Below, piece after piece: positions 1 to 5,066 of a stretch of 5,066 nt of DNA. The first letter of the stretch is position 1, and the number at the start of each line of letters is the position of its first letter. Below the pieces are notes generated by a model that saw only the letters and a list, made by a program, of their open reading frames with translations, did not search any database and was not told the DNA's origin. Source of the stretch: an uncultured Opitutia bacterium (GTDB lineage Bacteria > Verrucomicrobiota > Verrucomicrobiia > Opitutales > UBA953); NCBI GenBank assembly GCA_903929325.1, contig CAIYUD010000259.1, positions 1 to 5,066 of the forward strand. The letters run 5' to 3'. The translations under genes were made by a program, and so were the position numbers.

Positions 1-680
1 CACCTGTGAGTGCTCGGGCGGCTTCCTTTACGTCTTTTTCTGTGTAATTACCTTCGCCGAGACTGAAGAGCTCGAAAAGTTCTCGAGCGAAATTTTCGTT
101 GGGCTGACCCTTTGTGTTCTTATCTGCATCTAAAAACTGAAACATCGCGGGGTGTTTCATGACCGCGCGCAACATGGTAGCGTAGTCTGAACTGATATTC
201 TTCCGTAGGGTTGCTTGATAATCAAAGAGCATGTCACTGCGCTTGATCTTGTCTGCGGTAACCACGAAAATATCCTGAAGGTAGAGAACGAACTTCTCTT
301 GTGCGGAGAGTTCTGGGCGACGGGCAAACTCAAGCCACGAAACAGCATAGTCCTGGACAACTGCTTCATTTTTTCGCTTCAGTTCCTTGATGAATTCTTT
401 GCGCTCTTCGACGGAGAGGGATTTAAGCTTGGCCCTAATTTCTTCACTCTCTTCACTCAAGTTCTCCAGCTTGCGCGGCATGGGCATGGGGCGAACAGAG
501 GCGAATGCACGCCGTACGGTTAGTTCGGGTCCCTCACGAAGGGCGAGGGCGGTTGAGGCAGGGGTTGCACTGAATCCGAGCCTACGCAGTAAGTGCTTTG
601 CGCAGTTCTCGTCCCAGCGACGTGTATCAAAAGCCATCCAGGCACGTTCAGGAGAGGGTAAGGGGATTGTTTGGCTCATG
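1..680 (-). CDS. DUF1800 domain protein, N-terminal 226 residues (truncated by window edge)
   Basis: The reading frame is open from an ATG at 680-678 to the left edge, giving 226 codons with the C-terminus outside the window. Two blocks identify DUF1800 (PF08811). Near residues 26-40 is a helix reading AKHLLRRLGFSATP. Residues 186-226 hold the family hallmark, with HPAMFQFLDADKN, GQPNENFARELFELFSLG and YTEKDVKEAARALTG in order. Residues 70-110 are highly charged and probably helical. No signal peptide is visible. The start is supported by AGAGG at 694-690, nine bases upstream. DUF1800 proteins are usually around 450-600 residues and are common in Planctomycetes, Verrucomicrobia and Proteobacteria, often next to a DUF1501 gene, which would lie beyond the left edge here. 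The biochemical function of the family is unknown. An oddity is that the aromatic/His motif I expect after the first third (FWHNHF-like) reads YLQDIF at residues 133-138. The gene is divergent from the VWA genes and need not be related to them. Confidence 0.9.
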
Positions 681-750
681 GGGTGATTCCTCTACAGTAA
701 TTTAACACCCAAATCCTAGGTAAGTTCGCCTCATTTACACATAAATTCGA

Positions 751-779
751 TTGATACCTGTGTTCGCCAAAAATAGAGT
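751..779 (+). promoter_or_regulatory. Weak sigma70-like promoter candidate for the VWA operon
   Basis: TTGATA (751-756, 5/6 match to TTGACA) and TAGAGT (774-779, 4/6 match to TATAAT) are separated by exactly 17 bases, in the 111-base gap between the divergent DUF1800 and VWA genes. If real, transcription would start near 785-787, leaving only about 5-7 bases before the ATG at 792. That would fit the lack of a Shine-Dalgarno sequence there. A matching this loose can arise by chance, and no convincing promoter was found for the minus-strand gene in the same gap. Confidence 0.25.
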
Positions 780-791
780 CCTTGCCTGCTG

Positions 792-2060
792 ATGAGTCTG
801 CCTCCTTCCGATGGTCCAGAAGTCATACCTCCGCCTCCGCCCGGGTCAGGTGCTGCGGCTGGCGTTCCTTCTCATTCAGCCTTAGAGGGTCAGGCGGCTG
901 GGTTGGGTCGCTATAACAAGAATTTCTGGGTTCGCCTAGGGGGCCAAGGTTTAGCGGTTTCCATTATCATCCATTTATTCCTCCTTATCATCTTTGGATT
1001 TTGGGTTGTATCAAGTTGGACGGATATTGGTAAGACTGACCCCGACAGTTTTGTTACGGGATCTGGCGGCGGTGCTGCGGGGGATGCTGCGAAAATTTAC
1101 GAGCACAAGGTCACCCCTAAGAATGCTAAAAATTTAGCCAAAACAACCGCGCGGATTACCTCGAAGAGTTCCACGTCATCTGTTTCTTTACCCGATCTGC
1201 CGTCGACGTCTGTTTCAAGTATGCTGTCCGGCATGACTGCTGGCGGTGCCTCCAAGGGTTTTGGCGGAGGTTCGGGCGGCGGAATTGGTTCTGGTAAAGG
1301 CGCCGGCGTCGGCAATGGGCGTAATTTCGTGGGCCGACCCGTGATGGGGGCTAAAATTTTTGCATCAAGAATTGCCGTCTACCTCGATGCCTCCGGTTCG
1401 ATGCGTGGCTACTTGCAGCGCGTCGAAGATGAGATCCGCAAGCAGTTTCCCGAGGCAGACATCTACCGTTACAACGGCGCATGGACGTTTGTGGAGGATG
1501 GCGATGTGGTCGGAGGCCGACGTTCGAAGAATAAAGAAGGCGTAGGCCCTCCTCAGGATCCTTCGTCTTTTACGACCGACCCTAAGACGCTGACGCCCGA
1601 GGGTAAGTCGATTTTCCGTAAGTATGATGATAACTTCCGAAAAGGTTCTGTGGGCGCTTGGGTTGATGTCATGATGAAGGAGCGCTACGACGCACTCGTG
1701 ATTTTCTCAGATTTTCAGGACGGCGTAGACCAATATAAGAAGAATGAACTCATTTACGCTGATGGAAGTCGTCAGCAGGTAAACACGCGTAAAAAAGCCG
1801 ATGAGCGCTGGGAGGGTGATTGGATTTCGGCCTTTGGCTCAGGTCGCGATGGCGGCATTAAGCTCTACTGCTTCTCGACAGAGTGTGAACCACAGCCCTT
1901 GCTTTCGCAGTGTATCAAGGCTTCGGGCGGTGAGACGAAGATGGTTACTTGGCTACGCACAGGCGGCCCGCCACCCGCAGCCCCAGCTGACACAGGCACG
2001 GGTGCTGCCGCTCCGCAGCAGACCGTTCCTGGCGGTCAGCCTTACCGTCCCGCTCGCTAA
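792..2060 (+). CDS. Membrane-anchored VWA-domain protein, first of a tandem pair
   Basis: 422 residues. An in-frame TAG at 774-776 makes the ATG at 792 the first possible ATG start, although no clear Shine-Dalgarno precedes it. Order of parts: a cytosolic Pro/Ala/Gly-rich leader (residues 1-40, with five prolines at 13-17); basic residues R40, K43 and R48; one transmembrane helix at about 54-76; a Ser/Thr- then Gly-rich linker to about 185; a VWA domain from about 190; and a Pro/Ala/Gly tail from 390. The VWA metal-site (MIDAS) motif DASGSM begins at D199, and the later acidic loop is FSDFQDG with D307. The equivalent of the third MIDAS residue may lie in GSVGAWVD but is not certain. The positive-inside rule puts the VWA domain in the periplasm. 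The helix contains S57-x3-H61, the spacing seen in TonB. VWA domains usually bind protein ligands through a metal ion; the partner here is unknown. The next gene is a clear paralogue. Membership of the VWA family is fairly sure, the cellular role is not. Confidence 0.88.
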   Translation: MSLPPSDGPEVIPPPPPGSGAAAGVPSHSALEGQAAGLGRYNKNFWVRLGGQGLAVSIIIHLFLLIIFGFWVVSSWTDIGKTDPDSFVTGSGGGAAGDAAKIYEHKVTPKNAKNLAKTTARITSKSSTSSVSLPDLPSTSVSSMLSGMTAGGASKGFGGGSGGGIGSGKGAGVGNGRNFVGRPVMGAKIFASRIAVYLDASGSMRGYLQRVEDEIRKQFPEADIYRYNGAWTFVEDGDVVGGRRSKNKEGVGPPQDPSSFTTDPKTLTPEGKSIFRKYDDNFRKGSVGAWVDVMMKERYDALVIFSDFQDGVDQYKKNELIYADGSRQQVNTRKKADERWEGDWISAFGSGRDGGIKLYCFSTECEPQPLLSQCIKASGGETKMVTWLRTGGPPPAAPADTGTGAAAPQQTVPGGQPYRPAR

Positions 2061-2063
2061 GTT

Positions 2064-2114
2064 GGGCTGAGGGTAAATTCCGCAGTCATCAACCTCAGCT
2101 CCCTTTCGTTGAGG
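2064..2114 (+). promoter_or_regulatory. Two mutually exclusive hairpins between the VWA genes
   Basis: CCTCAGC at 2093-2099 can pair with either side. Upstream, 2064-2072 pairs with 2093-2101 (nine pairs including one G-U, 20-base loop). Downstream, 2093-2099 pairs with 2108-2114 (seven pairs including one G-U, 8-base loop). Only one stem can form at a time. Neither is followed by a clean run of T, so this is not a standard intrinsic terminator. It could affect mRNA stability or expression of the second VWA gene, or be fortuitous. Confidence 0.3.
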
Positions 2115-2142
2115 CATAGCAGGCATCGTATTCGATGTGTGC

Positions 2143-3192
2143 ATGAACGTCCATTCTGCACGATCACGTTTCACGCATGGACCTTGGCTTGCGACCGTTG
2201 TCCTGCACGCGCTTCTCTTCGTCGTCGCTGTTGCATGGGTGATTGTGCGTTACCAACCGGCAATCATACCCTCTGAGCCTGATTGTTTCGCAATACCCTC
2301 CGCAGGAGCCAGCGCAGCCGTAACCGTCGTCGCGAGTAAGCCGCGTCCGAACCGCGTTCCTGTGGTGCGTATTACTTCAACCAGTTCTGAATGCTCGATG
2401 GCTTTACCCGCATTAACTTTAGGGGAGAGCGGTGAATCGGCGCCGTTGCTTTCCGGTGGGCTGAAAAAAGCGTCAGCTGGGGGAGCTGGTTTAGGTGCTG
2501 CGGGGCTGGGCATTGCTGCCGCTGGAACGGGTGTTGGCCGTATCGGCAAGGCAGTTATGGGCGCGCGAATTGTCGCGCGTAAATTAGCCGTATACCTCGA
2601 TTGTTCGGGTTCGATGCGGCCTTACTTGGCAAAGGTTGAAGCAGAGATACGTCTGCAATTTCCTGATGCAGATATATTTCGTTTTGATGGGGCTCGGGTC
2701 GTAGTGGTTGATGGCGAAGTTGCGGATGGAAAAGGATTTGATGGACATTTTGGAACGTCCCATCCTGGGCAAAGTGATCCTGCAAGCATGACACTCGCAG
2801 GCAGGCGACTTCTCGATCGCATAGACACGCACTGCGAATCAGGATCGTTGGGCGCTTGGATTGATTGGTTGTTATCTGAAGATTACGACGGCTTGGTTGT
2901 CTTTTCAGATTTTCAGGACGGTGTCCGACAATACCGTAAGCCAGCAAAGGGCACCCCCGAGCTTATCTATGCAGATGGTTCGCGTCGCTCGGTCAATGAA
3001 CGCAAAGAGGCGGATACACGTTGGGAAAAAGCGTGGCTTAGTCGTTTTGGCGCAGCGGAACGCGGCCAAGGCCCGCGACTATACCTTTTCTCTATCGAGG
3101 TTCAGCCACAGCCACTTTTACGTCAATGTGCGGTTGCCTCCGGCGGCAGTGTGACGATGGTAGAGTGGTTGCGAGGCAAGTCCCCGCGTTAA
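2143..3192 (+). CDS. Membrane-anchored VWA-domain protein, second of a tandem pair
   Basis: 349 residues from the ATG at 2143. A GTG at 2137 is also in frame and would add two residues; ATG is preferred only because it is the commoner start, as neither has a good Shine-Dalgarno. An in-frame TGA at 2110-2112 rules out anything further upstream. Basic residues near the N-terminus (R7, R9) precede one transmembrane helix at about 16-35, which contains T18-x3-H22. A low-complexity linker with a Gly/Ala-rich stretch runs to about 140, and the VWA domain starts with VMGARI. The MIDAS motif DCSGSM begins at D153 and the acidic loop FSDFQDG holds D256. The similarity to the upstream protein runs through the whole VWA region, including EIR-QFP-AD, SxGAWxD, YADGSR, RK-AD-RWE and PQPLL-QC-ASGG. 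It lacks the first protein's 40-residue Pro-rich leader and Pro-rich tail. The two may form a heteromeric complex, which is inference. Its stop codon is in the same frame as the following thioesterase gene. Confidence 0.87.
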   Translation: MNVHSARSRFTHGPWLATVVLHALLFVVAVAWVIVRYQPAIIPSEPDCFAIPSAGASAAVTVVASKPRPNRVPVVRITSTSSECSMALPALTLGESGESAPLLSGGLKKASAGGAGLGAAGLGIAAAGTGVGRIGKAVMGARIVARKLAVYLDCSGSMRPYLAKVEAEIRLQFPDADIFRFDGARVVVVDGEVADGKGFDGHFGTSHPGQSDPASMTLAGRRLLDRIDTHCESGSLGAWIDWLLSEDYDGLVVFSDFQDGVRQYRKPAKGTPELIYADGSRRSVNERKEADTRWEKAWLSRFGAAERGQGPRLYLFSIEVQPQPLLRQCAVASGGSVTMVEWLRGKSPR

Positions 3193-3201
3193 GTTTTTAC
3201 C

Positions 3202-3621
3202 ATGCGTCCTTACACTGCTGAATTCACTGCGGCCTTTGCGGATACTGATGCCGCCGGCATTGTGCATTTTTCTACCGTATTCCGTTGGGTTGAGGGCGCT
3301 GAAGAAGGACTCTTCGATGAGCTTGGTTTACCTTTCCTTGCGCGCGAGGGTGCGACTCTTCGCGGATTTCCCCGTGTGCGTGTTGAGTGTGATTACCTCG
3401 CTCCCGTACACCGCGGCGACCAAGTGACACTTGCACTCCGTCCGACGGAGATTGGCGACAAGCGCATCGTTTGGGCTTTTGAAGCATCCGTCGCTGGTAA
3501 TGCAGTCGCACGCGGCGCACTCACCACCGTCTATGCCTGGCGCGAGGGTGAGGGCGCGATGCAGGCCGCCCTCGTCCCCCTCTCGATCAAGCAGGCAATC
3601 GAGCAGCGCTTTAAGGGATGA
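3202..3621 (+). CDS. YbgC/FcbC-type acyl-CoA thioesterase (hotdog fold, 4HBT family)
   Basis: 139 residues, the normal length for this family. The signature FADTDAAGIVHFSTVFRW lies at residues 12-29. By alignment with Pseudomonas 4-hydroxybenzoyl-CoA thioesterase (DCDPAGIV, catalytic Asp17), D16 is the expected catalytic aspartate. Residues 61-73 (VECDYLAPVHRGD) match the second conserved block. The predicted reaction is hydrolysis of an acyl-CoA, or possibly an acyl-ACP thioester, in the cytoplasm by an oligomer; the acyl group cannot be told from sequence. The preceding VWA gene's TAA (3190-3192) is in the same frame, so the ATG at 3202 is the first possible start. No Shine-Dalgarno is visible in the nine-base gap, suggesting translation depends on ribosomes from upstream. 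The 3' end overlaps the next gene by four bases (ATGA). Homologues include E. coli YbgC, encoded beside tolQRAB, and menaquinone-pathway DHNA-CoA thioesterases; the latter role is possible but has no support from the neighbours. Confidence 0.88.
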   Translation: MRPYTAEFTAAFADTDAAGIVHFSTVFRWVEGAEEGLFDELGLPFLAREGATLRGFPRVRVECDYLAPVHRGDQVTLALRPTEIGDKRIVWAFEASVAGNAVARGALTTVYAWREGEGAMQAALVPLSIKQAIEQRFKG

Positions 3622-5006
3622 TGTCGGTACGGCGTAATTGGCTGTCGACTGCGCTAGTCGTTGTGGTCGTGTTGCTATGTCTGGGTGTAGCCGCTTGGTT
3701 GGGCTACGGACAACCACCTTCGCGACCGCTGCATGCTGACGAGGCTGGGCAGTGGTCGCTGATGGTCGAGGCCAAGCCGCACAGCGAGACGCAGGACCAT
3801 TTTCATGGTCCTGTGCTTGGCTTGCTCGCTCGCGCCGGACTCACCGTATTCGGGGTCGAGCCGGCGACTGCCTCCGAGGGTGCCTTACGCGCTGTGCCAC
3901 TCGTCTTTGGCTTCACCCTGCTGTTTTCGTCGTTCGTTCGGAGCCATCGATCCTCGGTTTTGCTCGGTTTGCTGGCCATCGCGCCTTGCGCACGGTTTAT
4001 TCAAGAGCCGATTCTTGCAACCTCGCTCGTTTGGGCAGCCCTGTTTTGGTTGAGAGAGGATGAGGTTGAGACCCGGCATCTCTGGCGGCTGCGCTTCGTT
4101 GCCGGCGCCGCCGCTGGCCTCGCGCTCGCCTGCAAGGTCACAGCAGCTCTTTATCTGAGCGTGGTCGCTGTATCCTATCTCTGGGTGCGACGTGGCGAAC
4201 GCTCCCGGGGCGGGTTGGTTATCTTCTGGGTCTCGACAGTCTTTTTCTGGGCCTACTGGCAAAGTACATTCTTTACCGACTTGCCTGCTCTGGCCGCTTG
4301 GTGGGTTCAACTCGGGCGTGCCTTTGGAATCGCTGCGGGTGTGACTCAGGAACCCTTGAAGCTTGTTTCGGTTTGGCCGTGGGTCTTGTCGACCTTGTTG
4401 CTTGTTGCGGCGGGCTATGGTCGTTGGCGTCGTCGTGCAGGGACGCCACTTGGTCGCCATAGACTCGATCCTCTCTTGATGGCATCGGCGCTCGTGCTAC
4501 TCGTGCATCTTCTCCTGCCATACAAAACGCCGTGGCTATTGATGACGGTTGATATGCTCGTATTGATTGTGCTGCTGCCGGAACTGGTTTTTGACGACCT
4601 GTGCCGTGATTTCGACGAGGGTACATGGCGCGTTGTCCGCGGCCTTCTCTTGGTGTTGTTGTCCATCGGCGTATTCCGCTGGGTCGCTGACGTCCGCTAT
4701 GCCTACCTCGAGACATCCGCCGCTGTCCCACCGGTCGCGCGTGCTATTCGTGCGGCGGCAACGTCAGACAGTTCATTTGTCATACAGGTGCATGGTACCA
4801 ATTACTGGCCACTGCCTTATTACTTAAAGGGATTGTCGGTTGGGTATGGAGATTATCCAGGAGCCGAGCGTGCTAACGTTCGATTGCTCGAAGCTAGCGG
4901 CTCGGATGCGCCTCGGGCTGAAGGTTACAAGGTTACCCCGATCGAACTTCGTACGAATGAAGTCTGGTGGTTACTCGTGCGCCAAGATGTTGAGCTTGGA
5001 CAGTGA
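3618..5006 (+). CDS. Agl23-like polytopic membrane protein, probable GT-C-type glycosyltransferase
   Basis: 462 residues with roughly ten to twelve hydrophobic segments, the clearest at about 11-30, 91-107, 131-145, 175-190, 200-215, 251-268, 285-300, 303-320 and 341-357. After the first helix comes HADEAGQ (39-45), with the acidic pair D41/E42 typical of the first extracytoplasmic loop of GT-C enzymes, and then HFHGP (61-65). Further features recalled from TIGR03663/Agl23-like proteins are PYKTPWLL (301-308) and NYWPLPYYLKG (395-405), the latter in the soluble C-terminal part. GT-C enzymes move sugars from polyprenyl-phosphate donors to acceptors on the outer face of the inner membrane. Agl23 itself was named in haloarchaeal N-glycosylation, so the bacterial substrate is unknown. 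Two ATGs sit in tandem (3618 and 3621); AAGGG at 3613-3617 abuts the first and is three bases from the second, so the second may be the true start. The gene overlaps the thioesterase by four bases (ATGA), indicating translational coupling. Confidence 0.8.
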   Translation: MMSVRRNWLSTALVVVVVLLCLGVAAWLGYGQPPSRPLHADEAGQWSLMVEAKPHSETQDHFHGPVLGLLARAGLTVFGVEPATASEGALRAVPLVFGFTLLFSSFVRSHRSSVLLGLLAIAPCARFIQEPILATSLVWAALFWLREDEVETRHLWRLRFVAGAAAGLALACKVTAALYLSVVAVSYLWVRRGERSRGGLVIFWVSTVFFWAYWQSTFFTDLPALAAWWVQLGRAFGIAAGVTQEPLKLVSVWPWVLSTLLLVAAGYGRWRRRAGTPLGRHRLDPLLMASALVLLVHLLLPYKTPWLLMTVDMLVLIVLLPELVFDDLCRDFDEGTWRVVRGLLLVLLSIGVFRWVADVRYAYLETSAAVPPVARAIRAAATSDSSFVIQVHGTNYWPLPYYLKGLSVGYGDYPGAERANVRLLEASGSDAPRAEGYKVTPIELRTNEVWWLLVRQDVELGQ

Positions 5007-5066
5007 GTGCAGTCCCAGGCTATGAGCCCACTTCAGCCTCTGCGCCCTGTTTTATACTCGATTTAA
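5003..5066 (+). CDS. Start of a probable downstream gene (truncated by window edge)
   Basis: A GTG at 5003 overlaps the preceding stop as GTGA, and the frame stays open for 21 codons to the right edge, starting MSAVPGYEPTSASAP. An in-frame TGA at 4991-4993 makes this GTG the first start in the frame. The four-base overlap repeats the coupling seen at 3618. There is only a poor ribosome-binding site, and the segment is too short to identify a family. The other nearby frame (GTG 5007, ATG 5022) ends at TAA 5064-5066 after at most 18 codons and is less likely. Confidence 0.42.
   Translation, partial: MSAVPGYEPTSASAPCFILDL

Noticed and set aside
215..523. 102-codon open frame on the plus strand opposite the DUF1800 gene
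   Set aside because: The minus strand encodes clear DUF1800 motifs over the same bases, so the plus-strand frame is a shadow.
724..768. Direct repeat GTTCGCC at 724-730 and 762-768 in the divergent gap, considered as an operator
   Set aside because: The same seven bases also occur inside the first VWA gene (930-936), and inverted inside the DUF1800 gene (490-496). The repeat is short, so chance is the simplest explanation.
1230..1320. Gly-rich segment as a DNA repeat array
   Set aside because: It encodes a low-complexity protein linker with varied codons and no regular DNA unit.
2064..2110. Intrinsic terminator after the first VWA gene
   Set aside because: The upstream stem has a 20-base loop and is followed by CCTTTCGTT rather than a T run, so termination is not supported.
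2555..2947. 130-codon open frame on the minus strand opposite the second VWA gene
   Set aside because: It overlaps the conserved VWA core, whose plus-strand reading is supported by paralogy. Other minus-strand frames in the same place are equally open.
3885..4460. 191-codon open frame on the minus strand opposite the Agl23-like gene
   Set aside because: Its translation is rich in Arg, Pro, Gln and Gly with no recognisable domain, and it lies wholly inside a well-supported membrane-protein gene. It is an antisense shadow.
5022..5066. Small gene from ATG 5022 ending at TAA 5064-5066
   Set aside because: It is only 14 codons with no ribosome-binding site or known match; the GTG 5003 frame with a GTGA overlap is a better candidate.

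Overview
The window looks like chromosomal DNA of a Gram-negative bacterium, most likely from the Verrucomicrobiota (perhaps Opitutae) or a related PVC-group lineage. This is inferred from gene content: a DUF1800 protein, membrane-anchored VWA proteins with Gly/Pro-rich linkers, and an Agl23-like (TIGR03663-type) membrane protein. It also fits the weak or absent Shine-Dalgarno sequences before several genes. No 16S or other phylogenetic marker is present, so the assignment is tentative.

Layout: the left 680 bases hold the N-terminal part of a DUF1800 protein gene on the minus strand, running off the left edge. A 111-base divergent intergenic region (681-791) follows, with one weak promoter candidate facing right. 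From 792 to the right edge all genes are on the plus strand and closely packed: two tandem paralogous VWA-domain membrane proteins (792-2060 and 2143-3192), a YbgC/FcbC-type hotdog thioesterase (3202-3621), a large polytopic Agl23-like/GT-C-like membrane protein (3618-5006), and the first 21 codons of a probable further gene (from 5003). Spacings are 82, 8 or 9, -4 and -4 bases, so an operon is likely. The only notable gap, between the two VWA genes, contains two mutually exclusive hairpins.

The VWA pair is the most interesting part. Both proteins have one N-terminal transmembrane helix carrying a TonB-like (S/T)-x3-H spacing, then a Gly/Ala/Ser-rich linker, then a VWA domain with an intact DxSxS motif. 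Each VWA domain carries the same unusual insertion of about 45-50 residues before its last core strand. They are predicted to hang from the inner membrane into the periplasm. The thioesterase and the Agl23-like protein suggest a cell-envelope setting, perhaps lipid or surface-glycan handling, but nothing in the sequence shows that the four proteins act together. No RNA genes, CRISPR arrays, insertion sequences or phage genes were seen.
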